Part shown: piece by piece, positions 28,168 through 44,304 of the stretch
Position numbering within the stretch: the first letter of the stretch is position 1
Layout of the letters: each line of letters begins with the position of its first letter
The notes under the pieces: generated by a model
Told to the model about the DNA's origin: nothing
Seen by the model: the letters and a program-made list of their open reading frames with translations, nothing else
The model's database searches: none
Assembly: GCF_002245495.1 (NCBI RefSeq)
Contig: NZ_NQJF01000004.1
Location: 222,942 to 286,941, forward strand
Reading direction: 5' to 3'
From: Oceanimonas baumannii
GTDB taxonomy: Bacteria; Pseudomonadota; Gammaproteobacteria; Enterobacterales; Aeromonadaceae
DNA: 64,000 nucleotides
Made by a program: the position numbers and the translations under genes

Positions 28168-28722
28168 TTAGCGGCCGAAATAACGTACAAACTGCGCCGG
28201 ATCCCGCTCGGGCAGACGGCGTACTTCGACTTCAGGCGTGCCAAGGTATAAAAAGCCCACGATTTGATCCTGTTCATTCAGCCCCAGGCTCTGATGCACA
28301 CCCCGATCAAAGGCAAACCAGCCGGTACGCCAGATGCCGTTGAAGCCCATGCTCTGAGCCGCCATCTGCATGGCCATCAGGGCACAGCCCGCTGACAGCT
28401 CCTGCTCCAGGCGTGGCACCTTGTCGTGCGCTTTTACCTTGGCGACCACAGTAATCACCATCGGAGCCCGCAACGGCGCATTCCGGGCCTTGTTAATGGC
28501 ATCTTCGGTTTCTCCCTGAGCAGCGGCGGCAGCAGCAAGCACATCACCCAGAGCCCGGCGCTGTTCGCCTTCAAAGACAATAAATTCCCAGGGAGTCAGG
28601 CCGGCATGATCCGGCGCGCGCAGGGCGGCACGAAACAGCATGTCCAGCTGTTCGCCGGCCGGGGCCGGTTCAATCAGGCGGGGGTTGGAGTGGCGATTCA
28701 GTAACAGTTCCTGTGCGTCCAT
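28168..28722 (-). CDS. Nitroreductase family protein (YdjA-like)
   Basis: 184 residues, close in length and sequence to E. coli YdjA. The FMN-binding RHSNPRLIEPAP near the start, RAALRAPDHAGLTPWEFIV, the QMAAQSMGFNGIWRTGW core and the C-terminal FLYLGTP segment are present. These are small NAD(P)H-dependent flavoproteins that reduce nitroaromatics; the natural substrate is unknown. CAGGAG precedes the ATG. Confidence 0.9.
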   Translation of the reverse strand: MDAQELLLNRHSNPRLIEPAPAGEQLDMLFRAALRAPDHAGLTPWEFIVFEGEQRRALGDVLAAAAAAQGETEDAINKARNAPLRAPMVITVVAKVKAHDKVPRLEQELSAGCALMAMQMAAQSMGFNGIWRTGWFAFDRGVHQSLGLNEQDQIVGFLYLGTPEVEVRRLPERDPAQFVRYFGR

Positions 28723-28783
28723 TGTTTTCTCCTGTTTTGAGACCGCGCTACCTTAGCAGCCCGCGCCCCGGGCATAAAGCCTT

Positions 28784-30823
<2,040 letters not shown>

Positions 30824-30849
30824 TCAAATTAGGAGATACAGGCGTATTT

Positions 30850-30867
30850 TTCAAACAAGCGTTTAAC
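30850..30867 (-). promoter_or_regulatory. PsrA-like operator upstream of fadH
   Basis: TTCAAAC-AAGC-GTTTAAC lies 60 bases before the fadH start. It matches the CAAAC-N4-GTTTG style of fatty-acid-responsive PsrA sites of gammaproteobacteria with small deviations in the second arm. No psrA gene is in the window. Confidence 0.4.
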
Positions 30868-30973
30868 TTGCTTTTTTCGTGAAGCGACCTTCGAATGCCA
30901 CAGCCGGTCATAGCATTGTGCACATGCTGACGCCATAATGGACGGATTCGACCCTCTTGTTTAAGGCTCTGCT

Positions 30974-32809
30974 ATGTGGTCTGCCATTAAGTGGATATTT
31001 CGCACGCTCGGACGCGTACTGAGCGTATTTCGCGCCCTGATTGTTAATTTGTTTTTTCTGCTCGGCCTGTTTGCACTGTTTATTCTGTTTTTCAGTGAAG
31101 ATGAGGTTCCGGCCCTACCTGCCACCGCAGCCCTGACCCTGGATATCAATGGCCCGGTGCTGGAGCAGGATCTGCACAGCAGCCCGCGTCTGCTGGTCAA
31201 TAAGTGGCTGGCCGGTGACGACGCCCCACCTCCGCTGACCCTTGAGCAGATTAAAAGTGCGCTGGCGTCCGCCCGTCACGATAACAGCATCAAGGCGGTG
31301 GTGCTAAAGCTGCAGAACATGAGTGAATCCAGCCTCACCAAGCTGGATGAAATCGGTGCCGCCCTGGAAAGTTTTAAAACATCGGGCAAGCCGGTGTATG
31401 CCATCGGTGACTATTACACCCAGGGGCAATATTATCTGGCCGCCCATGCCGATGAAATCTGGCTGAACCCGGCCGGTGCCGTCACCATTCAGGGGCTGGG
31501 GGTCTACCGGCTGCATTACAAGTCCGCCTTTGAACGCTTTGATATCACCCCCCATGTGTTCCGGGTCGGCACTTACAAATCCTTTGTAGAGCCCTATCTG
31601 CGGGACGATATGTCTGCTGAAAGCCGGGAAGATGCCCTGCGCTGGCTGGGCCAGCTGTGGCAGCATTACCAAGATAATGTCAGCACCTTGCGCGATATTC
31701 CCGCCGATCATATCAGCCCGGGCAAGGAACTGTTGCTGAGCCGTTTTCGTGCCGTAGGTGGTGATCCGGCCCGCTATGCCCTGGAGCAGGGGCTGGTAGA
31801 CAAGCTGGCCAGCCGCCACGACATGCTGAAGCAGATAGGCCAGGTGGCGGGCTGGGATCATGGTGCCGGCACCTATCAGAGCCTGAGCGTCAGTCATTAT
31901 CTGGCGCACCGCCCCACCGAGCAAAATACGGCCCCGGCCATTGGCCTGATCACTGCCAGCGGCGCGATCATGGGCGGCGAGCCGGCCCCCAATACCATCA
32001 ATGACGAGCTGCTTTCCCAGTTAATTGACCGTGCCCGTAAAGACAACGAACTGAATGCACTGGTGCTGCGCATCGACAGCCCGGGCGGCAGCGCCTTTGC
32101 GGCCGAACAAATTCGTGCGGCTCTGCTGCGCTTCAAGGAAAGCGGCAAACCGCTGGTGGTATCCATGGGCAGCACGGCCGCCTCGGGCGGATACTGGATT
32201 GCTGCCGACGCCGATAGAATCTATGCCTCCCCCACCACCCTCACCGGCTCCATTGGTGTGTTTGGCCTGTTTCTTACCTTTGAAGATGCCCTGAAAAAAC
32301 TGGGGCTGAATACCGATGGTGTGGGCACCACCGACTTTGTCGGAGCAGGGCTGACCACCGGCCTGCCCGAGCATGCACAGGAGCTTATCCAGCTTGGCGT
32401 AGAGCACACTTACGATCAATTCGTCACGCTGGTCGCCAACGGGCGTGAACTGGAGCCGAAACAGGTTGAAGCGGCGGCGCAGGGACATGTGTGGACCGGT
32501 ACCGATGCACAGGCCCTCGGACTGGTGGACGAGCTGGGTTATCTGGAAGATGCCCTGGCCGGGGCTGCCGAACTTGCCGGCATCAATGAATACCGGATCA
32601 AGCCGGTGCAATTGCCCCGCTCTCCTAAGGAACTGCTGATGTCGCAACTACTGGACTCCAACATTGATACCGGCACCCTGCTGCAAAGCACCCTGCCTGA
32701 AGTACTGCGTCCGGCTGGCGAACAACTGAGCAAAGAGCTGGACACCCTGTCCCGTTTTAACGACATTCGCGGCCAGTATGTGCTGTGCGTAGAATGCCAG
32801 GAGTTTTAA
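30974..32809 (+). CDS. sppA: Signal peptide peptidase, 67K type
   Basis: 611 residues with an N-terminal membrane anchor (LIVNLFFLLGLFALFILFF) and two tandem S49 domains as in E. coli SppA. The catalytic lysine is in FRVGTYKSFVEPYLRDDMS near residue 200, the nucleophilic serine in GSTAASGGYWIAADADRIY near residue 400; DSPGGSAFAAEQIRA lies just before it. The enzyme degrades cleaved signal peptides in the inner membrane, facing the periplasm. ansA follows with no gap, so they are co-transcribed, the same order as in many gammaproteobacteria. Confidence 0.95.
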   Translation: MWSAIKWIFRTLGRVLSVFRALIVNLFFLLGLFALFILFFSEDEVPALPATAALTLDINGPVLEQDLHSSPRLLVNKWLAGDDAPPPLTLEQIKSALASARHDNSIKAVVLKLQNMSESSLTKLDEIGAALESFKTSGKPVYAIGDYYTQGQYYLAAHADEIWLNPAGAVTIQGLGVYRLHYKSAFERFDITPHVFRVGTYKSFVEPYLRDDMSAESREDALRWLGQLWQHYQDNVSTLRDIPADHISPGKELLLSRFRAVGGDPARYALEQGLVDKLASRHDMLKQIGQVAGWDHGAGTYQSLSVSHYLAHRPTEQNTAPAIGLITASGAIMGGEPAPNTINDELLSQLIDRARKDNELNALVLRIDSPGGSAFAAEQIRAALLRFKESGKPLVVSMGSTAASGGYWIAADADRIYASPTTLTGSIGVFGLFLTFEDALKKLGLNTDGVGTTDFVGAGLTTGLPEHAQELIQLGVEHTYDQFVTLVANGRELEPKQVEAAAQGHVWTGTDAQALGLVDELGYLEDALAGAAELAGINEYRIKPVQLPRSPKELLMSQLLDSNIDTGTLLQSTLPEVLRPAGEQLSKELDTLSRFNDIRGQYVLCVECQEF

Positions 32810-33829
<1,020 letters not shown>

Positions 33830-33841
33830 ACAGCCGATACA

Positions 33842-33867
33842 AAAAAACCCGCCGAAGCGGGTTTTTT
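33842..33867. terminator. Bidirectional terminator between ansA and cold-shock gene
   Basis: ACCCGC, loop CGAA, GCGGGT, preceded by an A-run and followed by TTTTTT, so it works in both directions. Confidence 0.92.
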
Positions 33868-33891
33868 AAGAAAATCGACGGTGTAAGTCGA

Positions 33892-34095
33892 TTACAGCAC
33901 CTTGATCTCGGATGCCTGAGGACCCTTGGCGCCTTGAGTGGCGGTGTAGGATACCTGCTGACCTTCGGCCAGAGTTTTGAAACCGTCGCCAACAATCGCG
34001 GAGAAGTGGGCAAACAGATCTTTGCCGCCGTCAGCCGGAGTGATGAAACCAAAACCTTTCTCTTCGTTGAACCATTTTACAGTGCCAGTAGCCAT
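33892..34095 (-). CDS. Cold-shock domain protein (CspA family)
   Basis: 67 residues forming one cold-shock domain. The RNA-binding motifs KGFGFITP (RNP1) and DLFAHFSAI (RNP2) are intact, following GTVKWFNEE. Such proteins bind single-stranded RNA and DNA and melt mRNA structure. AAGGTAAG precedes the ATG. A 137-base leader separates it from a good promoter, as in genes whose mRNA leader senses temperature, so cold regulation is plausible; CspA, CspC and CspE types cannot be told apart here. Confidence 0.95.
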   Translation of the reverse strand: MATGTVKWFNEEKGFGFITPADGGKDLFAHFSAIVGDGFKTLAEGQQVSYTATQGAKGPQASEIKVL

Positions 34096-34268
34096 GTGTA
34101 CTTACCTTTTTAAACATATGAATGAGCAAATGCTCGAAGACGCAATAAATATCAAATAAGGGAAGCCTGGAAACTGAAGAACCGAAAGGGACCAACAATG
34201 TACTGATGCTGCACTGACTTGAGAATCTTGCTGAGGTGTACTCTACGGCAGTTGAGAGAGCGCGTCAA
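34096..34268 (-). promoter_or_regulatory. Promoter and long 5' leader of the cold-shock gene
   Basis: On the minus strand TTGACG (34263-34268) and TAGAGT (34240-34245) are separated by exactly 17 bases. The start of transcription would be near 34232, giving a leader of about 137 bases before the ATG. Long structured leaders are a hallmark of cspA-type genes. The stretch 34270-34430, between this promoter and the carB terminator, shows nothing I can name. Confidence 0.65.
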
Positions 34269-34430
34269 ACACTATCGACAAAGATTTGAGTGTTTTTTAT
34301 ACAGCATAGTGGCGGCAAGTTCTGGCTGATACCGCTTCCTGCTCGTTTACCCACCATGAAGGGGCCAAAAACACGTCAGGAAATGGCTCCTTTGGCCAAC
34401 TATCAGCATGGCTTCAGACACTGTAGTTAT

Positions 34431-34458
34431 TAAAAAGGCGCCCTGAGGCGCCTTTTAA
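34431..34458 (-). terminator. Terminator of carAB
   Basis: On the minus strand AAAGGCGCC, a short loop, GGCGCC then TTTTTAAT, about 20 bases past the carB stop. Confidence 0.85.
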
Positions 34459-34478
34459 CCGTAGTGTGGACGAATGGC

Positions 34479-37706
<3,228 letters not shown>

Positions 37707-37722
37707 GACTCTACCCTACTCC

Positions 37723-38859
37723 TTATGCGCGGTATTTCTTGATCAGTTCGATAAAGTGATCGAACAGGTTGGCTGCCTCATGAGGGCCCGGGCTCGCTTC
37801 CGGGTGCCCCTGGAAGGAAAACGCCGGCTTGTCGGTACGATGAATACCCTGCAGCGTGCCGTCGAACAGCGACACATGGGTAGCTCGCAGGTTCTCGGGC
37901 AGGGTATTGCCGTCGACCGCAAAACCGTGGTTCTGGGAGGTAATCATCACCACGTTGCGATCCAGATCTTTCACCGGGTGGTTGGCACCGTGGTGGCCAT
38001 GGCCCATTTTCACGGTTTTGGCACCACTGGCCAGACCCAGCAACTGGTGCCCAAGGCAAATGCCGAACACCGGAATGTCGGTTTCCAGGAAGGTCCTGAT
38101 GGCTTCGATGGCGTAATCACAAGGCTCGGGGTCGCCGGGGCCGTTGGACAGGAAGATACCGTCCGGCTTCATTGCCAGCACGTCGGCAGCCGGGGTTTTA
38201 GCCGGCACCACGGTCAGGCGGCAACCGCGGTCTACCAGCATGCGCAGAATGTTACGCTTGGCACCGAAGTCGTAGGCCACTACATGATAGGGCAGTTCGG
38301 CGTCAGTGGGCTGGCGGTGGCCAGAGCCCAACTCCCAGCTGCCTTCACGCCATTCATAGGCGGCGGCAGTGGTCACTTCTTTAGCCAGATCCATGCCCTT
38401 GAGACCGGGGAAGCCCTTGGCTTCGGCCAGTGCCTTGGCTTCATCCAGGCTGGTACCAGCCAGCACACAACCGGCCAGAGAGCCTTTTTCACGCAGAATA
38501 CGGGTCAGCTTACGAGTATCGATATCGGCAATACCCACTATGTTGTGAGCCTTGAGATAGTCAGACAGAGTGCGCTGATTGCGGAAGTTGGAGGCGATCA
38601 GCGGAAGATCGCGGATAATCAGCCCTTGGGCGTGAACCCGGTCGGACTCTTCGTCTTCGGCGTTAGTGCCGGTATTGCCTATATGAGGATAAGTGAGCGT
38701 GACGATCTGGCGTGCGTAGGATGGGTCGGTAAGGATTTCCTGGTATCCCGTCATTGACGTGTTGAATACCACCTCACCAACGGCACAACCGTCGGCGCCA
38801 ATGGCTGTACCGCGGAAGACCGAGCCATCTTCCAATACGAGCAGCGCTGAGTAATTCAA
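37723..38859 (-). CDS. carA: Carbamoyl-phosphate synthase small subunit
   Basis: 378 residues from the TTG at 38859 ([12 protein letters not shown]). GGAGG lies five bases before that TTG, and E. coli carA also starts with TTG; the upstream TTG at 38871 overlaps the Shine-Dalgarno and is unlikely. The class I amidotransferase triad is present: the cysteine in [13 protein letters not shown] near residue 265 and the His-Glu in GHPEASPGP near residue 350. It releases ammonia from glutamine for CarB. The dapB-carA-carB order is ancestral in gammaproteobacteria. Confidence 0.97.
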   Translation of the reverse strand: MNYSALLVLEDGSVFRGTAIGADGCAVGEVVFNTSMTGYQEILTDPSYARQIVTLTYPHIGNTGTNAEDEESDRVHAQGLIIRDLPLIASNFRNQRTLSDYLKAHNIVGIADIDTRKLTRILREKGSLAGCVLAGTSLDEAKALAEAKGFPGLKGMDLAKEVTTAAAYEWREGSWELGSGHRQPTDAELPYHVVAYDFGAKRNILRMLVDRGCRLTVVPAKTPAADVLAMKPDGIFLSNGPGDPEPCDYAIEAIRTFLETDIPVFGICLGHQLLGLASGAKTVKMGHGHHGANHPVKDLDRNVVMITSQNHGFAVDGNTLPENLRATHVSLFDGTLQGIHRTDKPAFSFQGHPEASPGPHEAANLFDHFIELIKKYRA

Positions 38860-39251
38860 GACAACCTCCAAGTTAATTCTTATAAATCAACAATTTACCT
38901 GGCTGTCCCGAGGTACAGGCAAAAAAAATTTACTGCATCTCGGCTAATACTGGGCAAATTCTGTTTATTTTATCCGGATGCGCCGTTTTCGACAAACTTT
39001 TTCGTGTTACAAAACATCGAAAGTCTAAAAATCGATCGCCATCAGCATAAGTATTCAGGATATATGCATAGAAGAAACGAGGGGATAGAAAAGAATCACA
39101 AAAACAACGGCTTCATCACATCAGATGAAAAGTATCATGATAAAAACAAAAAATAAGAAAAAATTAAATTAAATCAACGGACAATAAAATTTAAAATAGA
39201 AATCATACCGACCTTTTCGAGGCCGGTATGAACGACAAACAGTATTTTTGA
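38860..39251. promoter_or_regulatory. carAB control region, AT-rich, with a possible ArgR box
   Basis: This 392-bp gap is clearly more AT-rich than its neighbours. On the minus strand TGAATACTTATGCT (39044-39057) resembles an ARG box (TGAAT-N4-ATTCA), with a second weaker AT-rich half 3' of it on the plus strand (39061-39070, ATATATGCAT). A possible carAB promoter lies nearer the gene (TTGCCC, 17 bases, AGTAAA). ArgR control would be expected for carAB. No ORF is credible. Confidence 0.45.
39204..39230 (-). terminator. Terminator of dapB
   Basis: On the minus strand CATACCGGCCT, loop CGAAA, AGGTCGGTATG (one G:U pair), followed by T-rich sequence, 22 bases past the dapB stop. It separates dapB from the carAB promoter. 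Confidence 0.75.
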
Positions 39252-40085
<834 letters not shown>

Positions 40086-40166
40086 CTATGCGTGATGATA
40101 TGAATGCTGTGCAGTTTGCCAGAATGGTCATGCCTTGCAAATTGTAACAGACCAGAAAGCGCCCAT

Positions 40167-40194
40167 AAAAAAACCGGCAGCTGCCGGTTTTTTT
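40167..40194 (-). terminator. Terminator of the FKBP gene
   Basis: AAACCGGCAG directly repeated as its complement CTGCCGGTTT, flanked by A-run and T-run; it lies 15 bases past the minus-strand FKBP stop and can also work on the plus strand. Confidence 0.88.
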
Positions 40195-40208
40195 CAGACT
40201 GCGCTGGA

Positions 40209-40820
40209 TCAGGCGATCTCAAGCAGCTCTACTTCAAATACCAGAGTGGAGCACGGCGGAATGGAGCCGGCACCCTGCTCACCGTAGGCCAGGTGATGAG
40301 GTACGAACAACTTCCACTTGGAGCCAACCGGCATCATCTGCAGGGCTTCAACCCAGCCCTTGATCACACCGTTTACCGGGAACTGGGCCGGCTCACCGCG
40401 CAGCACGGAGCTGTCAAACACGGAACCATCTACAAAGGTCCCGTGGTAGTGAACACGCACGGTGTCGGTGGCGGCAGGTGTGGCACCTTCACCAACGGTC
40501 AGTACTTCGTACTGCAGGCCGGACTCGGTCTGCTGCACTTCGTCACGGGCGACGTTGCTGGCCAGGAAAGCTTCTTCTTCTTCTTTAGCCTTGGCGGACT
40601 GGGACGCCTGCTCGGCCTTCATGCGCTCGGTGATCACACCAAAGGCGGCATTGATGTCTTCCCGCGATACGGCGAAATCTTCACCGTTGAGGGAGTCAGC
40701 CAGACCTTGCTGTACGGCGGCAATATTCAGCCCTTCAAACGGCTGCTGGGCCAGTTGATCACCAATCTGACGGCCGATGCCATAGCTGGCTTTCTGTTCT
40801 ACTGTCTCGTAAGACGACAT
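40209..40820 (-). CDS. fklB: FKBP-type peptidyl-prolyl isomerase (FklB-like)
   Basis: 203 residues from ATG 40820 (MSSYETVEQKASYGIG); the frame extends upstream but only ATG 40820 has a Shine-Dalgarno (GAGGG). An N-terminal dimerisation helix region is followed by a charged linker (KAKEEEEAF) and an FKBP domain (VRVHYHGTFVDGSVFDSS, then PHHLAYGEQGAGSIPP). The lack of a signal peptide and the length match E. coli FklB (FKBP22) rather than periplasmic FkpA. It catalyses proline isomerisation and acts as a chaperone. Confidence 0.93.
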   Translation of the reverse strand: MSSYETVEQKASYGIGRQIGDQLAQQPFEGLNIAAVQQGLADSLNGEDFAVSREDINAAFGVITERMKAEQASQSAKAKEEEEAFLASNVARDEVQQTESGLQYEVLTVGEGATPAATDTVRVHYHGTFVDGSVFDSSVLRGEPAQFPVNGVIKGWVEALQMMPVGSKWKLFVPHHLAYGEQGAGSIPPCSTLVFEVELLEIA

Positions 40821-40863
40821 GGAATTCCCTCTGTTTTTAGGTGCAAAACCCAATGCTAACAAA

Positions 40864-41793
40864 TTACACCGGTGAGCTGAACGGCAAATCCGGCTGCCCG
40901 GCCAATAATGCCGCCCCCCGCACTCCGCCCGCACCACCGAATACCGGTGGCCGCACCGGAGCCGGCTCGATACCCTTCATCATATATGCCGGCAGGCGCT
41001 CAGCCAGAGCCTCATGCAGCCAGGTTGTCTCGCCCAGGCTGCCGCCCAACACCACAGCATCGGGATCGAGCTGGGTCATCAAGGTACCCAGCCCTGCCCC
41101 CAGCACATCGAAATAAGTGTCCATACAGCATTTCGCTTCGGTTTCGCCCCGCAGCCAGGCCGCAATAATAGCCTTACCGTCACACTCATGCCCGCCAAAG
41201 TGACGGTACAACCGGGCCAGACCGGTGCCGGATACATAGGTTTCCAGACAGGCAATACGGCCACAGCCGCAGGGATAGAGAGGTAAACCCGGATGACGGA
41301 GCAGTACATCGGCTCCCACCGGCCCATGACCAAACTCACCACAGCCGGCACGGTCACTGTTTACCAGACGTCCTTCGTAAATCAATGCCCCGCCCATGCC
41401 AGTCCCCAGCGTCAGCCCCAGCGCCAGCTGGCTGCCGGAGACCGCCCCGCCATGATATTCCGACAACAAAAAACAGTTGGCGTCATTATCGCCATATACC
41501 GCGCGGTTCAGCCGTTGTTGCAGATCGGATAACAGATCTCGGCCATGTATGGCCGGCACATTCGGCGCCAGTATATTCCCCCGCCCGTCCAGCACCCCGG
41601 GAAAGCCCAGTCCTACATTCGCCTGCGAGCCAAACCGGGCATCGGCCTGCAAAACCAAGCGGGTGATCAGTGCCAGAAAAGCGTCATAATCGTGTGCGGG
41701 GGTGGCATACACCTCAGACTCAAGCAAGGTGAGCTGTTCGTTATAAACGGCAAAGGCAATTTTGGTTCCGCCAATATCGAATCCGTAGCGCAT
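40864..41793 (-). CDS. nagK: ROK-family kinase, NagK-like N-acetylglucosamine kinase
   Basis: 309 residues. The ATP-binding DIGGTKIAFAVY at the N terminus, GDNDANCFLLSE with the catalytic aspartate, LGLTLGTGMGGALI and the ROK zinc cluster PCGCGRIACLETY place it in the ROK family. Its sequence and length follow E. coli NagK, which phosphorylates GlcNAc recycled from murein. Fructokinase (Mak) specificity cannot be excluded. Its ATG shares a base with the stop of the upstream M48 protease gene (TGATG). Confidence 0.85.
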   Translation of the reverse strand: MRYGFDIGGTKIAFAVYNEQLTLLESEVYATPAHDYDAFLALITRLVLQADARFGSQANVGLGFPGVLDGRGNILAPNVPAIHGRDLLSDLQQRLNRAVYGDNDANCFLLSEYHGGAVSGSQLALGLTLGTGMGGALIYEGRLVNSDRAGCGEFGHGPVGADVLLRHPGLPLYPCGCGRIACLETYVSGTGLARLYRHFGGHECDGKAIIAAWLRGETEAKCCMDTYFDVLGAGLGTLMTQLDPDAVVLGGSLGETTWLHEALAERLPAYMMKGIEPAPVRPPVFGGAGGVRGAALLAGQPDLPFSSPV

Positions 41794-42575
41794 CAGTAAT
41801 TACAGGCCGGTTGTACGCCGCGGGCTCGGGCTTGCATATAAAGGTTGTTTGCCTCAGGCAGCAAACCCGACAGTCCTTCGATTCGGGTGCCATGAGACGG
41901 ATGAGTCGACAATATTTCCGGTGGCTGACTGCCGGATCCGGCCGCGGCCATATTACGCCACAGAGTAATAGCCTGCTGTGGATCAAACCCGGCTCTGGCC
42001 ATCAGCTGCAGACCAAGGCGATCGGCCTCGGCTTCCTGCTCTCGCCCATAAGGCAGCAGGTAACCCACCTGTACCCCCAGGCCCAGTGCCGCCATGGCCG
42101 GCTCACGCATTCCAGACTGCCCTAAAGCCACACCGGCAGCATTGAGGCCAATGTTTGTCAGTTGAGTACGGGACACCCGCTCGTTACTGTGCTGCGCCAG
42201 CACATGGGCAATCTCATGGCCGATAACAGCCGCCAGTTGATCCTGAGTATCTGCCACCTTGAGCAACCCGCTATATACCCCCACCTTCCCCCCGGGAAGC
42301 GCAAAAGCATTTATCTGTTTTGAGTCAAACAGCACCACTTCCCACTGACCATTGCCGGGAACCTCCGCAACCAGCTGCCGGGTGACACACTGCACCAGGC
42401 GGTTAAGGCCAGCATGACGGCTGATTTTTTCCTGCTCCTTGATGTCCGCAAAAGACTGCTCCCCCAGCCTTTGCATATCGTGCTCGGAAAACAGCAGCAC
42501 CTGATTACGACCGGTGGGAGACTGAGTGCAGGCAGACAGCACACCCAGAGCAAGCATAATAATGATGGCACGCAC
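41793..42575 (-). CDS. M48-family metalloprotease lipoprotein
   Basis: 260 residues from GTG 42575 (MRAIIIMLALGVLSACTQ); AGAGG lies 9-10 bases upstream and the start gives a clean lipoprotein signal with lipobox LSAC. The zinc motif VIGHEIAHVLAQHSNE and the third ligand in EQEAEADRLGLQLMARAG are intact, then STHPSHGTRI. It resembles YggG/LoiP and BepA-type periplasmic proteases but lacks the TPR tail of BepA. Being anchored in the envelope it probably acts in outer-membrane protein quality control. It is coupled to the NagK-like gene. Confidence 0.88.
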   Translation of the reverse strand: MRAIIIMLALGVLSACTQSPTGRNQVLLFSEHDMQRLGEQSFADIKEQEKISRHAGLNRLVQCVTRQLVAEVPGNGQWEVVLFDSKQINAFALPGGKVGVYSGLLKVADTQDQLAAVIGHEIAHVLAQHSNERVSRTQLTNIGLNAAGVALGQSGMREPAMAALGLGVQVGYLLPYGREQEAEADRLGLQLMARAGFDPQQAITLWRNMAAAGSGSQPPEILSTHPSHGTRIEGLSGLLPEANNLYMQARARGVQPACNY

Positions 42576-42708
42576 CGGCAAAACCTCTTGGCAATACAAA
42601 AAGGCGAACATTTTTAGCATAGTTCCCGGCGCACACAAGCCATCAAAGACAAACAGGGCTCAAATATGAAGCGAGGCCTCTGCGACCGGCCTCAAACGTC
42701 AGAAAATG

Positions 42709-42963
42709 TCACACTTCCGGACTCACCTGCCCGGCTTCTGGCACTGTGTTGCCAGAAAGTAACCACAGGGTATATTTGTGCAGTTCCGGGTGCTGCGACA
42801 GGGCAACCAGAAAGGCTCCCCCCACCTCCCGATAACCCAGTTCATAGTTTTTCAGTGTGGTGGGCGGAACCTGAAGCAGCTCGGCAAACTTGGGCCGGCT
42901 GAGCCCCATCGCCTCGCGGATTTGCCGGATTTTTCTTCCGACCAGACTGGTATCAGGATTCAT
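42709..42963 (-). CDS. Small XRE-type helix-turn-helix protein
   Basis: 84 residues from ATG 42963, which has GAGGAG about ten bases upstream; an ATG at 43002 would add an unlikely leader. The helix-turn-helix reads IRQIREAMGLSRPKFAELLQVPPTTLKNYELGYR, with the second helix contacting DNA. It is followed by a short tail that may form the dimer interface (LVALSQHPELHKYTLWLLSGN). The partner gene and target are unknown; it is not paired with a toxin-like ORF. Confidence 0.8.
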   Translation of the reverse strand: MNPDTSLVGRKIRQIREAMGLSRPKFAELLQVPPTTLKNYELGYREVGGAFLVALSQHPELHKYTLWLLSGNTVPEAGQVSPEV

Positions 42964-43327
42964 AATATTGCTACTCCTCGTTCTGCATATTACGACAAAC
43001 ATATGCGTTCATTACTCAGTTTAACACCAGTCAACAGACTCGTTATGAGCTGGCTGATTTTTATTCAAAAAACTGACACTCTCGTGCTGAACGACACCTG
43101 AATACCGCGTTGGCCAGGAATAAAACTTCTTCTTCATTAACGAACTCTGTAAAATCCCGTTCGTCACTTATCCCAACACCTTGTTAGTCTTTGTCAAACA
43201 CGCTAATCTGGCTTCGCGTGGGTATGTGGATGATGCCAAGTTTTTGCATCCTGAAATTGGCATACCCTTAATCAGTATGCGCAATTGCACACCCTCTCAA
43301 AAAACTCATTTGAATGAGGAACAAAAA
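42964..43327. promoter_or_regulatory. Non-coding region upstream of the OmpA-family gene
   Basis: This 364-bp gap holds no credible gene. A possible promoter for the porin is TTGCAT, 17 bases, CTTAAT (about 43245-43273), giving a leader near 48 bases. TTGTCAAACACG near 43193 could be a second -35. An in-frame ATG-like extension of the porin from 43181 is not a signal peptide and is rejected. Confidence 0.4.
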
Positions 43328-44281
43328 ATGAAAAAGACAGTGGCTCCTACAATGTTAGCAATGGCACTTGCTGCCGGTATGTCTTCAAGCGTAATGGCTA
43401 ATGACTGGTACCTGGGTGGTGGTGCAGGTCTTGCTAACTTTGAAGACATTCAGGATCATCTGCCCGCAGTAAAAGATGAAACCGGTGCTATTAATGCTTT
43501 TGGTGGTTACAACTTTAACCAGTACTTTGGTACCGAACTGGGTTATACCCTGTTCAACGGCGGCGCAACCCGCACTCACAACATCAGTCTGTCCGCTATC
43601 GGCCGTTTACCGCTGACTGAAAAGCTGTCAGTTTTTGGTGAAGCTGGTGCCTGGGGATGGCGTTCAGTACGTGCCATTAACCATGAGGGTGTTTCCCCCA
43701 TGGCAGGCCTTGGTATTACCTACCAGGTAACCGATCTGGTAGACGTTCAGGCCCGTTATCGCCGCATTGAAGACGTGGGTGACATGGCCGACAACGGTTA
43801 TGAGAGCGATGTAAACAACGTGATGGTTGAATTCGTTCTGCACCCTAACCGTCGCAAGGCAGAAGCGCCTGTTGTTGCTCCGGTAGCTCCTCAGCCGCAG
43901 CCTGAAGTGACGTATGAAACCCGCACCGTCACCGCCGATGGCTCCGTATACTTCGCGTTTGACAGCTCTGCACTATCTGCCGACTCCCGTGCCACTCTGG
44001 ACGAAGTTGCCAGCTTTGCAGCTCAAAACCCGAACTACCAGATCGAACTGGCCGGTTACGCCGACCGTCTGGGTAAAGCCGAGTACAACCGCAAGCTGTC
44101 TGAGCGCCGTGCGCTGGCTGCCAAAGATTATCTGGTAAAGCGTGGCGTGGCTGCTGAAAACATTCAGACCGCCTGGTACGGCAGTGAGCTGGCTCAGGGT
44201 GTAAGCGCAGAAGAGCGTCAGCGCGATCGTCGCGTAGATGCCAAAGGCCAGGCAAGCATTCAGGTTGAAATCGTCGAATAA
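43328..44281 (+). CDS. OmpA-family outer-membrane protein
   Basis: 317 residues from ATG 43328, preceded by GAGGA. A signal peptide (MKKTVAPTMLAMALAAGMSS, cleaved after VMA) leads into an eight-stranded beta-barrel (about residues 25-175: DWYLGGGAGLANF to NNVMVEFVLHP), a proline-rich linker (APVVAPVAPQPQPE) and an OmpA C-terminal domain (VYFAFDSSALSADSRATLDEV, then YNRKLSERRALAAKDYL) that binds peptidoglycan. Barrel residues near the middle differ from E. coli OmpA. A strong terminator follows. Confidence 0.94.
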   Translation: MKKTVAPTMLAMALAAGMSSSVMANDWYLGGGAGLANFEDIQDHLPAVKDETGAINAFGGYNFNQYFGTELGYTLFNGGATRTHNISLSAIGRLPLTEKLSVFGEAGAWGWRSVRAINHEGVSPMAGLGITYQVTDLVDVQARYRRIEDVGDMADNGYESDVNNVMVEFVLHPNRRKAEAPVVAPVAPQPQPEVTYETRTVTADGSVYFAFDSSALSADSRATLDEVASFAAQNPNYQIELAGYADRLGKAEYNRKLSERRALAAKDYLVKRGVAAENIQTAWYGSELAQGVSAEERQRDRRVDAKGQASIQVEIVE

Positions 44282-44304
44282 ACCTGGCTTTGCCAAGTCT
44301 GTCA

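Noticed and set aside
43181..43327. Upstream extension of the OmpA-family gene
   Set aside because: It has no Shine-Dalgarno and would bury the signal peptide 49 residues inside the protein.
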